This document shows, in pieces, positions 1-9,551 of a stretch of 64,000 nt of DNA. The position numbers were made by a program, and so were the translations under genes. Below the pieces are notes generated by a model. It was not told the origin of the DNA. It ran no database searches and worked only from the letters and a program-made list of their open reading frames with translations. Source of the DNA: Cornus controversa (Eukaryota > Streptophyta > Magnoliopsida > Cornales > Cornaceae); NCBI GenBank assembly GCA_026545225.1, contig CM048847.1, positions 248,001 to 312,000 on the forward strand, read 5' to 3'. How positions within the stretch are numbered: position 1 is the stretch's first letter; the number at the start of each line of letters is the position of its first letter.

Positions 1-2191
1 TTCCAAGAGAAGTCGTGCCATAATACTAATCGTACGCTGCTTTTTTCAAAATGAAACCATCAAAGGGTCCCAATGAAACGACGAGCATGTCGATCCGATA
101 TTCATCCATGTTTGTTTGAGTTGTTCTGAGTCGAAAGAACAATTGCTTGCTATAATTAGGCATGACGACAACCGTATGGTGCTTTGTGCTAGAATTGACC
201 ATCTGGATGTCCAGAAGAATAGAGAATGACAACAACGGTTTTGAACTTGTTTCGTTTGACCTATCCTGATTCGAAAAGTCCAATCCACGTGAAATCGTGC
301 CATACATAGAATTATACGTTGCTTTATGCCTAATTCGACCGTGAGGACGTCCTGAATCGAAAAGAGTAATTTCTTGCTGCACCCATGAATGATCACAACC
401 GTATGGTGCTCTATGCCAACTTCAACCATCTGGACAAGTAAAAGAAACAATTCCCAAGCTATCGATGATTTGAAACAAGTTTAGTTTAAGTTGTTCTGAG
501 TCGAAAACCCCAGTCCTTGAGAAGTTGTGTCATAATCAGAATCGTAAGTTTCTTTTTTCCAAATTAGACCATCAAAGCATCCAAAAGAAGTGACGAACAT
601 GTCAATCCGATCTTCATCACAACCGTATGGTGCTTTGTTCCAAATTCGACCGTTTCGACATCTAAAGGAAACAATTTGTAAGCTACCAACCATTTTAAAC
701 TTGTTTCATTTGAGCTGTTATGATTAGAAAACCACATTCCAAGAGAAGTCGTGCCATAATACTAATCGTACGCTGTTTTTTTGTAAATGAAACCATCAAA
801 GCGTCCCAAAGAAACGACGAGCATGTCGATCCGATCTTCATCCATATTTGTTTGAGTTGTTATGAGTCGAAAAGAACAATTCCTTGCAATAACCAGGCAT
901 GACCACAACCGTGTGGTGCTTTGTCCTAGAATTGACCATCTGGATGTCTAGAAGAATAGAGAATGACAACAACGGTTTTGAACTTGTTTCGTTTGACCTG
1001 TCCTGATTCGAAAAGTCCAATCCACGTGAAATCGTGCCATACATAGAATTATACGTTGCATTATGCCTAATTCGACCGTGAGGACGTCCTGAATCGAAAA
1101 TAGTAATTCTTTGCTGCACTCATGAATGATCACAACCGTATGGTGCTCTATGCCAACTTCAACCATCTGGAAAAGTAAAAGAAACAATTCCCAAGCTATC
1201 GAGGATTTTAAATAAGTTTAGTTTGAGTTGTTCTGATTCCAAAACCCATTCCTTGAGAAGTCGTGCCATAATCAGAATCGTAAGTTTCTTTTTTCCAAAT
1301 TAGACCATCAAAGCATCCAAAAGAAGTGACGAACATGTCAATCCGATCTTCATCACAATCGTATGGTGCTTTGTTCCAAATTCGACCGTTTGGACATCTA
1401 AAGGAAACAATTTGGAAGCTACCAACCATTTTAAACTTGTTTCATTTGAGTTGTTTTGATTAGAAAACCACATTCCAAGAGAAGTCTTGCCATAATATTA
1501 ATCGTACGCTACTTTTTTCTAAATGAAACCATCAAAGGGTCCCAAAGAAACGACGAGGATGTCGATCCGATCTTCATCCATGTTTGTTTGAGTTGTTCTG
1601 AGTCAAAAAGAACAATTCCTTGCAATAACCAGGCATGACCACAACCGTATGGCGCTTTGTGCTAGAATTGACCATCTGGATGTCCAGAAAAATAGAGAAT
1701 GACAACAACGGTTTCGAACTTGTTTCGTTTGACTTGTCCTGATTCGAAAATTCCAATCCATGTGAAATCGTGCCATACTTAGAATTATACGTTGCTTTAT
1801 GCCAAATTCAACCGTCAGGACTTCCTGAATCAAAAAGAGTAATTCCATACTGCACCCGTGAATGATCACAACCGTATGGTGCTCTATGCCAACTTCAACC
1901 ATCTGGACAAGTAAAAGAAACAATTCCCAAGCTATCGATGATTTCAAACAAGTTTAGTTTGAGTTGTTCTGATTCAAAAACCCATTCCTTGAGAAGTCGT
2001 GCCATAATCAGAATCGTAAGTTTCTTTTTTCCAAATTAGACCATCAAAGCATCCAAAAGAAGTGACGAACATGTCAATCCGATCTTCATCACAACCGTAT
2101 GGTGCTTTGTTCCAAATTCGACCGTTTGGACATCTAAAGGAAACAATTAGCAAGCTACCAACCATTTTAAACTTGTTTCATTTGAGTTGTT
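1..2191. repeat. HOR 1 (partial T1, T2, T3)
   Basis: The window opens 17 bases into a T1. Private changes in this T1: 'cccaatgaaacg' near 70 instead of 'cccaaagaaacg', and 'cctatcctg' near 262 instead of 'cctgtcctg'. T2 starts at 720 and T3 at 1456. Confidence 0.93.
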
Positions 2192-2332
2192 TTGATTCAA
2201 AAACCGCATTCCAAGAGAAGTCGTGCCATAATACTAATCGTACGCTGCTTTTTTCAAAATGAAACCATCAAAGGGTCCCAAAGAAACGACGAGCATGTCG
2301 ATCCGATATTCATCCATGTTTGTTTGAGTTGT
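2192..2332. repeat. Intra-monomer block C (142 bp class)
   Basis: Block C runs from the monomer-start motif to the next 'tctgagtcgaaa' motif. It is an older homologue of the first half of block B: both share 'ttcc(t/a)agagaagt(c/t)gtg(c/t)cataat', then a T-rich stretch, 'accatcaaag', and 'catgtc(g/a)atccgat'. The C and B copies in one monomer differ far more than the same block between HORs, so this duplication predates the HOR. Confidence 0.75.
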
Positions 2333-2375
2333 TCTGAGTCGAAAGAACAATTGCTTGCTATAATTAGGCATGACG

Positions 2376-2391
2376 ACAACCGTATGGTGCT
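2376..2391. repeat. Conserved 16-bp box, copy in block D
   Basis: 'acaaccgtatggtgct' occurs in D, A and B of every monomer, with at most one or two changes: 'accgtgtgg' in T2 block D, 'atcgtatgg' in T2 block B, 'ggcgct' in T3 block D. It survives while flanks have diverged strongly between blocks. It could be a protein-binding site or simply the best-preserved remnant of the ancestral unit; no known motif is matched. Confidence 0.6.
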
Positions 2392-2409
2392 TTGTGCTAG
2401 AATTGACCA

Positions 2410-2423
2410 TCTGGATGTCCAGA
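2410..2423. other. 14-bp perfect dyad in block D
   Basis: 'tctgga-tg-tccaga' is a perfect 6+2+6 inverted repeat, present in block D of T1, T3 and T4. T2 has 'tctggatgtctaga', which breaks one pair. It is a candidate dimeric protein site, or chance; no function is shown by sequence. Confidence 0.55.
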
Positions 2424-2493
2424 AGAATAGAGAATGACAACAACGGTTTTGAACTTGTTTCGTTTGACCTGTCCTGATTCGAAAAGTCCAATC

Positions 2494-2499
2494 CACGTG
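2494..2499. other. CACGTG hexamer in block A of T1/T2
   Basis: 'cacgtg' is an E-box/G-box-type hexamer, present once per T1 or T2 monomer. T3 has 'catgtg', a CpG-type transition, and so do the T1 copies at 44879 and 47087. A hexamer of this kind is expected by chance; regulatory meaning is not supported. Confidence 0.4.
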
Positions 2500-2551
2500 A
2501 AATCGTGCCATACATAGAATTATACGTTGCTTTATGCCTAATTCGACCGTG

Positions 2552-2561
2552 AGGACGTCCT
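2552..2561. other. 10-bp palindrome in block A
   Basis: 'aggacgtcct' is a perfect palindrome in T1 and T2, with centre 140 bp from the centre of the block D dyad. T3 has a different but equally symmetric form at the same place (4023-4036). Confidence 0.55.
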
Positions 2562-2602
2562 GAATCGAAAAGAGTAATTTCTTGCTGCACCCATGAATGA
2601 TC

Positions 2603-2618
2603 ACAACCGTATGGTGCT
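2603..2618. repeat. Conserved 16-bp box, copy in block A
   Basis: This copy lies 227 bp downstream of the block D copy and is followed by 'ctatgccaacttcaaccatctgg'-like sequence, homologous to the 'ttgtgctagaattgaccatctgg' that follows the D copy. A single copy with 'accgtaggg' occurs at 45299 and again at 47507. Confidence 0.6.
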
Positions 2619-2702
2619 CTATGCCAACTTCAACCATCTGGACAAGTAAAAGAAACAATTCCCAAGCTATCGATGATTTGAAACAAGTTTAGTTTAAGTT
2701 GT

Positions 2703-2927
2703 TCTGAGTCGAAAACCCCAGTCCTTGAGAAGTTGTGTCATAATCAGAATCGTAAGTTTCTTTTTTCCAAATTAGACCATCAAAGCATCCAAAAGAAGTG
2801 ACGAACATGTCAATCCGATCTTCATCACAACCGTATGGTGCTTTGTTCCAAATTCGACCGTTTCGACATCTAAAGGAAACAATTTGTAAGCTACCAACCA
2901 TTTTAAACTTGTTTCATTTGAGCTGTT
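2703..2927. repeat. Intra-monomer block B (224 bp class)
   Basis: Block B is the most complete-looking ancestral subunit: opening motif, 'gagaagt(t/c)gtg', a T6 run, 'accatcaaagcatcc', 'atccgatcttcatc', the box (2827-2842), 'attcgaccgtttcgacatc', and the closing 'aaacttgtttcatttgag'. It is the most frequent crossover site in this window: the mosaics at 4400, 8080 and 33104 all switch type inside it. Confidence 0.72.
2827..2842. repeat. Conserved 16-bp box, copy in block B
   Basis: This copy lies 224 bp downstream of the block A copy and 286 bp upstream of the next block D copy. 'ttgttccaaattcgaccgtt' follows. T2 and T4 carry T at the fifth base of the box (for example 5039), which makes it a good marker for crossover mapping. 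Confidence 0.6.
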
Positions 2928-3663
2928 ATGATTAGAAAACCACATTCCAAGAGAAGTCGTGCCATAATACTAATCGTACGCTGTTTTTTTGTAAATGAAA
3001 CCATCAAAGCGTCCCAAAGAAACGACGAGCATGTCGATCCGATCTTCATCCATATTTGTTTGAGTTGTTATGAGTCGAAAAGAACAATTCCTTGCAATAA
3101 CCAGGCATGACCACAACCGTGTGGTGCTTTGTCCTAGAATTGACCATCTGGATGTCTAGAAGAATAGAGAATGACAACAACGGTTTTGAACTTGTTTCGT
3201 TTGACCTGTCCTGATTCGAAAAGTCCAATCCACGTGAAATCGTGCCATACATAGAATTATACGTTGCATTATGCCTAATTCGACCGTGAGGACGTCCTGA
3301 ATCGAAAATAGTAATTCTTTGCTGCACTCATGAATGATCACAACCGTATGGTGCTCTATGCCAACTTCAACCATCTGGAAAAGTAAAAGAAACAATTCCC
3401 AAGCTATCGAGGATTTTAAATAAGTTTAGTTTGAGTTGTTCTGATTCCAAAACCCATTCCTTGAGAAGTCGTGCCATAATCAGAATCGTAAGTTTCTTTT
3501 TTCCAAATTAGACCATCAAAGCATCCAAAAGAAGTGACGAACATGTCAATCCGATCTTCATCACAATCGTATGGTGCTTTGTTCCAAATTCGACCGTTTG
3601 GACATCTAAAGGAAACAATTTGGAAGCTACCAACCATTTTAAACTTGTTTCATTTGAGTTGTT
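2928..3663. repeat. Monomer type T2 (reference copy)
   Basis: T2 starts 'atgattagaaaacc'. Diagnostic sites: a T7 run in 'ctgtttttttg', 'gcgtccc' and 'catatttg' in block C; 'accgtgtgg', 'gtcctag' and 'gatgtctagaag' in block D; 'gcattatgcc', 'gaaaatag' and 'gaaaagtaaaag' in block A; 'gattccaaaaccc' and 'cacaatcgtatgg' in block B. It leads into T3 through 'tttgagttgttttg'. Later copies change 'ttctttgctg' to 'ttccttgctg' (from about 32755 on). Confidence 0.93.
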
Positions 3664-4399
3664 TTGATTAGAAAACCACATTCCAAGAGAAGTCTTGCCA
3701 TAATATTAATCGTACGCTACTTTTTTCTAAATGAAACCATCAAAGGGTCCCAAAGAAACGACGAGGATGTCGATCCGATCTTCATCCATGTTTGTTTGAG
3801 TTGTTCTGAGTCAAAAAGAACAATTCCTTGCAATAACCAGGCATGACCACAACCGTATGGCGCTTTGTGCTAGAATTGACCATCTGGATGTCCAGAAAAA
3901 TAGAGAATGACAACAACGGTTTCGAACTTGTTTCGTTTGACTTGTCCTGATTCGAAAATTCCAATCCATGTGAAATCGTGCCATACTTAGAATTATACGT
4001 TGCTTTATGCCAAATTCAACCGTCAGGACTTCCTGAATCAAAAAGAGTAATTCCATACTGCACCCGTGAATGATCACAACCGTATGGTGCTCTATGCCAA
4101 CTTCAACCATCTGGACAAGTAAAAGAAACAATTCCCAAGCTATCGATGATTTCAAACAAGTTTAGTTTGAGTTGTTCTGATTCAAAAACCCATTCCTTGA
4201 GAAGTCGTGCCATAATCAGAATCGTAAGTTTCTTTTTTCCAAATTAGACCATCAAAGCATCCAAAAGAAGTGACGAACATGTCAATCCGATCTTCATCAC
4301 AACCGTATGGTGCTTTGTTCCAAATTCGACCGTTTGGACATCTAAAGGAAACAATTAGCAAGCTACCAACCATTTTAAACTTGTTTCATTTGAGTTGTT
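3664..4399. repeat. Monomer type T3 (reference copy)
   Basis: T3 is the most divergent type. Diagnostic sites: 'gaagtcttgcc' and 'aatattaatcg' in block C; 'gtcaaaaagaac', 'ggcgctttg', 'ccagaaaaatag' and 'ggtttcgaac' in block D; 'gaaaattccaatccatgtg', 'acttagaat', 'gtcaggacttcc' and 'ccatactgcac' in block A; 'aattagcaagc' in block B. It leads into T1. Its block C has 'gaggatgtcg' in HORs left of ~24 kb and 'gagcatgtcg' in the HORs at 22800-33839 (changed base 24374). Confidence 0.93.
4023..4036. other. 14-bp dyad in block A of T3
   Basis: 'tcagga-ct-tcctga' is a perfect 6+2+6 inverted repeat. Relative to T1/T2 the inner pair is lost and an outer pair is gained, so symmetry is kept with altered bases. 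In later T3 copies 'gtccggacttcc' (for example near 36407, 39351, 44506) alters it again. Confidence 0.55.
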
Positions 4400-5871
4400 T
4401 TGATTCAAAAACCGCATTCCAAGAGAAGTCGTGCCATAATACTAATCGTACGCTGCTTTTTTCAAAATGAAACCATCAAAGGGTCCCAAAGAAACGACGA
4501 GCATGTCGATCCGATATTCATCCATGTTTGTTTGAGTTGTTCTGAGTCGAAAGAACAATTGCTTGCTATAATTAGGCATGACGACAACCGTATGGTGCTT
4601 TGTGCTAGAATTGACCATCTGGATGTCCAGAAGAATAGAGAATGACAACAACGGTTTTGAACTTGTTTCGTTTGACCTGTCCTGATTCGAAAAGTCCAAT
4701 CCACGTGAAATCGTGCCATACATAGAATTATACGTTGCTTTATGCCTAATTCGACCGTGAGGACGTCCTGAATCGAAAAGAGTAATTTCTTGCTGCACCC
4801 ATGAATGATCACAACCGTATGGTGCTCTATGCCAACTTCAACCATCTGGACAAGTAAAAGAAACAATTCCCAAGCTATCGATGATTTGAAACAAGTTTAG
4901 TTTAAGTTGTTCTGAGTCGAAAACCCCAGTCCTTGAGAAGTTGTGTCATAATCAGAATCGTAAGTTTCTTTTTTCCAAATTAGACCATCAAAGCATCCAA
5001 AAGAAGTGACGAACATGTCAATCCGATCTTCATCACAATCGTATGGTGCTTTGTTCCAAATTCGACCGTTTGGACATCTAAAGGAAACAATTTGGAAGCT
5101 ACCAACCATTTTAAACTTGTTTCATTTGAGTTGTTTTGATTAGAAAACCACATTCCAAGAGAAGTCTTGCCATAATATTAATCGTACGCTACTTTTTTCT
5201 AAATGAAACCATCAAAGGGTCCCAAAGAAACGACGAGGATGTCGATCCGATCTTCATCCATGTTTGTTTGAGTTGTTCTGAGTCAAAAAGAACAATTCCT
5301 TGCAATAACCAGGCATGACCACAACCGTATGGCGCTTTGTGCTAGAATTGACCATCTGGATGTCCAGAAAAATAGAGAATGACAACAACGGTTTCGAACT
5401 TGTTTCGTTTGACTTGTCCTGATTCGAAAATTCCAATCCATGTGAAATCGTGCCATACTTAGAATTATACGTTGCTTTATGCCAAATTCAACCGTCAGGA
5501 CTTCCTGAATCAAAAAGAGTAATTCCATACTGCACCCGTGAATGATCACAACCGTATGGTGCTCTATGCCAACTTCAACCATCTGGACAAGTAAAAGAAA
5601 CAATTCCCAAGCTATCGATGATTTCAAACAAGTTTAGTTTGAGTTGTTCTGATTCAAAAACCCATTCCTTGAGAAGTCGTGCCATAATCAGAATCGTAAG
5701 TTTCTTTTTTCCAAATTAGACCATCAAAGCATCCAAAAGAAGTGACGAACATGTCAATCCGATCTTCATCACAACCGTATGGTGCTTTGTTCCAAATTCG
5801 ACCGTTTGGACATCTAAAGGAAACAATTAGCAAGCTACCAACCATTTTAAACTTGTTTCATTTGAGTTGTT
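4400..5871. repeat. HOR 3, dimeric (T1/T2 hybrid, T3), 1,472 bp
   Basis: The first monomer is T1 through 'gttgtgtcat' (4946) and T2 from 'cacaatcg' (5039) onward, so the exchange point lies between these. T3 follows at 5136. One monomer length is missing relative to the trimer, as an unequal T1 x T2 crossover would leave. Confidence 0.92.
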
Positions 5872-8079
5872 TTGATTCAAAAACCGCATTCCAAGAGAAG
5901 TCGTGCCATAATACTAATCGTACGCTGCTTTTTTCAAAATGAAACCATCAAAGGGTCCCAAAGAAACGACGAGCATGTCGATCCGATATTCATCCATGTT
6001 TGTTTGAGTTGTTCTGAGTCGAAAGAACAATTGCTTGCTATAATTAGGCATGACGACAACCGTATGGTGCTTTGTGCTAGAATTGACCATCTGGATGTCC
6101 AGAAGAATAGAGAATGACAACAACGGTTTTGAACTTGTTTCGTTTGACCTGTCCTGATTCGAAAAGTCCAATCCACGTGAAATCGTGCCATACATAGAAT
6201 TATACGTTGCTTTATGCCTAATTCGACCGTGAGGACGTCCTGAATCGAAAAGAGTAATTTCTTGCTGCACCCATGAATGATCACAACCGTATGGTGCTCT
6301 ATGCCAACTTCAACCATCTGGACAAGTAAAAGAAACAATTCCCAAGCTATCGATGATTTGAAACAAGTTTAGTTTAAGTTGTTCTGAGTCGAAAACCCCA
6401 GTCCTTGAGAAGTTATGTCATAATCAGAATCGTAAGTTTCTTTTTTCCAAATTAGACCATCAAAGCATCCAAAAGAAGTGACGAACATGTCAATCCGATC
6501 TTCATCACAACCGTATGGTGCTTTGTTCCAAATTCGACCGTTTCGACATCTAAAGGAAACAATTTGTAAGCTACCAACCATTTTAAACTTGTTTCATTTG
6601 AGCTGTTATGATTAGAAAACCACATTCCAAGAGAAGTCGTGCCATAATACTAATCGTACGCTGTTTTTTTGTAAATGAAACCATCAAAGCGTCCCAAAGA
6701 AACGACGAGCATGTCGATCCGATCTTCATCCATATTTGTTTGAGTTGTTATGAGTCGAAAAGAACAATTCCTTGCAATAACCAGGCATGACCACAACCGT
6801 GTGGTGCTTTGTCCTAGAATTGACCATCTGGATGTCTAGAAGAATAGAGAATGACAACAACGGTTTTGAACTTGTTTCGTTTGACCTGTCCTGATTCGAA
6901 AAGTCCAATCCACGTGAAATCGTGCCATACATAGAATTATACGTTGCATTATGCCTAATTCGACCGTGAGGACGTCCTGAATCGAAAATAGTAATTCTTT
7001 GCTGCACTCATGAATGATCACAACCGTATGGTGCTCTATGCCAACTTCAACCATCTGGAAAAGTAAAAGAAACAATTCCCAAGCTATCGAGGATTTTAAA
7101 TAAGTTTAGTTTGAGTTGTTCTGATTCCAAAACCCATTCCTTGAGAAGTCGTGCCATAATCAGAATCGTAAGTTTCTTTTTTCCAAATTAGACCATCAAA
7201 GCATCCAAAAGAAGTGACGAACATGTCAATCCGATCTTCATCACAATCGTATGGTGCTTTGTTCCAAATTCGACCGTTTGGACATCTAAAGGAAACAATT
7301 TGGAAGCTACCAACCATTTTAAACTTGTTTCATTTGAGTTGTTTTGATTAGAAAACCACATTCCAAGAGAAGTCTTGCCATAATATTAATCGTACGCTAC
7401 TTTTTTCTAAATGAAACCATCAAAGGGTCCCAAAGAAACGACGAGGATGTCGATCCGATCTTCATCCATGTTTGTTTGAGTTGTTCTGAGTCAAAAAGAA
7501 CAATTCCTTGCAATAACCAGGCATGACCACAACCGTATGGCGCTTTGTGCTAGAATTGACCATCTGGATGTCCAGAAAAATAGAGAATGACAACAACGGT
7601 TTCGAACTTGTTTCGTTTGACTTGTCCTGATTCGAAAATTCCAATCCATGTGAAATCGTGCCATACTTAGAATTATACGTTGCTTTATGCCAAATTCAAC
7701 CGTCAGGACTTCCTGAATCAAAAAGAGTAATTCCATACTGCACCCGTGAATGATCACAACCGTATGGTGCTCTATGCCAACTTCAACCATCTGGACAAGT
7801 AAAAGAAACAATTCCCAAGCTATCGATGATTTCAAACAAGTTTAGTTTGAGTTGTTCTGATTCAAAAACCCATTCCTTGAGAAGTCGTGCCATAATCAGA
7901 ATCGTAAGTTTCTTTTTTCCAAATTAGACCATCAAAGCATCCAAAAGAAGTGACGAACATGTCAATCCGATCTTCATCACAACCGTATGGTGCTTTGTTC
8001 CAAATTCGACCGTTTGGACATCTAAAGGAAACAATTAGCAAGCTACCAACCATTTTAAACTTGTTTCATTTGAGTTGTT
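5872..8079. repeat. HOR 4, trimer T1-T2-T3
   Basis: Matches the prototype except for 'agttatgtcat' (A at 6415) in T1 block B, where other T1 copies have G. Confidence 0.93.
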
Positions 8080-9551
8080 TTGATTCAAAAACCGCATTCC
8101 AAGAGAAGTCGTGCCATAATACTAATCGTACGCTGCTTTTTTCAAAATGAAACCATCAAAGGGTCCCAAAGAAACGACGAGCATGTCGATCCGATATTCA
8201 TCCATGTTTGTTTGAGTTGTTCTGAGTCGAAAGAACAATTGCTTGCTATAATTAGGCATGACGACAACCGTATGGTGCTTTGTGCTAGAATTGACCATCT
8301 GGATGTCCAGAAGAATAGAGAATGACAACAACGGTTTTGAACTTGTTTCGTTTGACCTGTCCTGATTCGAAAAGTCCAATCCACGTGAAATCGTGCCATA
8401 CATAGAATTATACGTTGCTTTATGCCTAATTCGACCGTGAGGACGTCCTGAATCGAAAAGAGTAATTTCTTGCTGCACCCATGAATGATCACAACCGTAT
8501 GGTGCTCTATGCCAACTTCAACCATCTGGACAAGTAAAAGAAACAATTCCCAAGCTATCGATGATTTGAAACAAGTTTAGTTTAAGTTGTTCTGAGTCGA
8601 AAACCCCAGTCCTTGAGAAGTTGTGTCATAATCAGAATCGTAAGTTTCTTTTTTCCAAATTAGACCATCAAAGCATCCAAAAGAAGTGACGAACATGTCA
8701 ATCCGATCTTCATCACAATCGTATGGTGCTTTGTTCCAAATTCGACCGTTTGGACATCTAAAGGAAACAATTTGGAAGCTACCAACCATTTTAAACTTGT
8801 TTCATTTGAGTTGTTTTGATTAGAAAACCACATTCCAAGAGAAGTCTTGCCATAATATTAATCGTACGCTACTTTTTTCTAAATGAAACCATCAAAGGGT
8901 CCCAAAGAAACGACGAGGATGTCGATCCGATCTTCATCCATGTTTGTTTGAGTTGTTCTGAGTCAAAAAGAACAATTCCTTGCAATAACCAGGCATGACC
9001 ACAACCGTATGGCGCTTTGTGCTAGAATTGACCATCTGGATGTCCAGAAAAATAGAGAATGACAACAACGGTTTCGAACTTGTTTCGTTTGACTTGTCCT
9101 GATTCGAAAATTCCAATCCATGTGAAATCGTGCCATACTTAGAATTATACGTTGCTTTATGCCAAATTCAACCGTCAGGACTTCCTGAATCAAAAAGAGT
9201 AATTCCATACTGCACCCGTGAATGATCACAACCGTATGGTGCTCTATGCCAACTTCAACCATCTGGACAAGTAAAAGAAACAATTCCCAAGCTATCGATG
9301 ATTTCAAACAAGTTTAGTTTGAGTTGTTCTGATTCAAAAACCCATTCCTTGAGAAGTCGTGCCATAATCAGAATCGTAAGTTTCTTTTTTCCAAATTAGA
9401 CCATCAAAGCATCCAAAAGAAGTGACGAACATGTCAATCCGATCTTCATCACAACCGTATGGTGCTTTGTTCCAAATTCGACCGTTTGGACATCTAAAGG
9501 AAACAATTAGCAAGCTACCAACCATTTTAAACTTGTTTCATTTGAGTTGTT
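8080..9551. repeat. HOR 5, dimeric (T1/T2 hybrid, T3), 1,472 bp
   Basis: Carries the same T1/T2 junction as the unit at 4400, displaced by 3,680 bp (exchange between about 8627 and 8718). An identical hybrid argues for copying, not a second independent crossover. Confidence 0.92.

Larger units (their letters stand above)
2333..2472. repeat. Intra-monomer block D (140 bp class)
   Basis: Block D opens with 'tctgagtcgaaa', contains the box at 2376-2391 and the dyad at 2410-2423, and ends with 'gaacttgtttcgtttgacc'. Its start ('cgaaagaacaattgcttgc') resembles the middle of block A ('cgaaaagagtaatttcttgc'). This ~60-bp piece is absent from block B, where 'ccgatcttcatc' joins directly to the box. 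Confidence 0.72.
2473..2702. repeat. Intra-monomer block A (230 bp class)
   Basis: Block A opens with 'cctgattcgaaaag' and repeats a similar motif 86 bp later ('cctgaatcgaaaag', 2559). It holds a CACGTG hexamer (2494-2499), the 10-bp palindrome at 2552-2561 and the second box copy (2603-2618). It lacks the 'accatcaaag...atccgat' segment present in B and C, which suggests an old internal deletion. Confidence 0.72.
2192..2927. repeat. Monomer type T1 (reference copy)
   Basis: T1 starts 'ttgattcaaaaaccgc'. Diagnostic sites: 'gatattcatcc' in block C; 'gtcgaaagaac' (one A shorter than other types) and 'gacgacaacc' in block D; 'aatttcttgctgcaccc' in block A; 'tttaagttgttctgagtcg', 'gttgtgtcat' and 'gtttcgacatc' in block B. 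It ends in 'tttgagctgt' and leads into T2. Some T1 copies carry 'gaattgag' instead of 'gaatagag' (for example at 23037, 25245, 27453, 29661), a useful lineage marker. Confidence 0.93.
2192..4399. repeat. Prototype higher-order repeat, 2,208 bp, monomers T1-T2-T3
   Basis: Three diverged monomers (T1 2192-2927, T2 2928-3663, T3 3664-4399) form the unit that repeats with far higher identity than the monomers show to one another. Private markers recur every 2,208 bp: 'ctgcttttttcaaaatg' for T1, 'ctgtttttttgtaaatg' for T2 and 'ctacttttttctaaatg' for T3. This is the reference copy for the rest of the annotation. Confidence 0.96.
2192..5871. repeat. 3,680-bp segmental duplication, copy 1
   Basis: Monomer order T1-T2-T3-(T1/T2)-T3. 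It is repeated immediately at 5872-9551 with the same hybrid junction. Exact ends cannot be fixed inside a tandem array. Confidence 0.85.
5872..9551. repeat. 3,680-bp segmental duplication, copy 2
   Basis: Same five-monomer order as 2192-5871. The difference I noticed between the copies is A at 6415 against G at 2735. Confidence 0.85.

Noticed and set aside
2494-2499. G-box/E-box promoter element
   Set aside because: A single hexamer per monomer without a gene or other promoter features nearby; expected by chance and lost in T3.
2968-2985. T7 run in T2 as an RNA polymerase III or bacterial terminator
   Set aside because: There is no GC-rich hairpin before it and no gene upstream; it is a length variant of the T6 run at the same place in T1 and T3.
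3906-3926. tRNA-type internal promoter (B box) around 'ggtttcgaac' in T3
   Set aside because: It resembles GGTTCGA but has an extra T and lacks the CC end. No A box at suitable distance was evident and other types have 'ggttttgaac'.
2192-4399. CENP-B box
   Set aside because: I looked for the pattern TTCG-N4-A-N2-CGGG on both strands. 'ttcg' occurs often but never with the downstream CGGG half.
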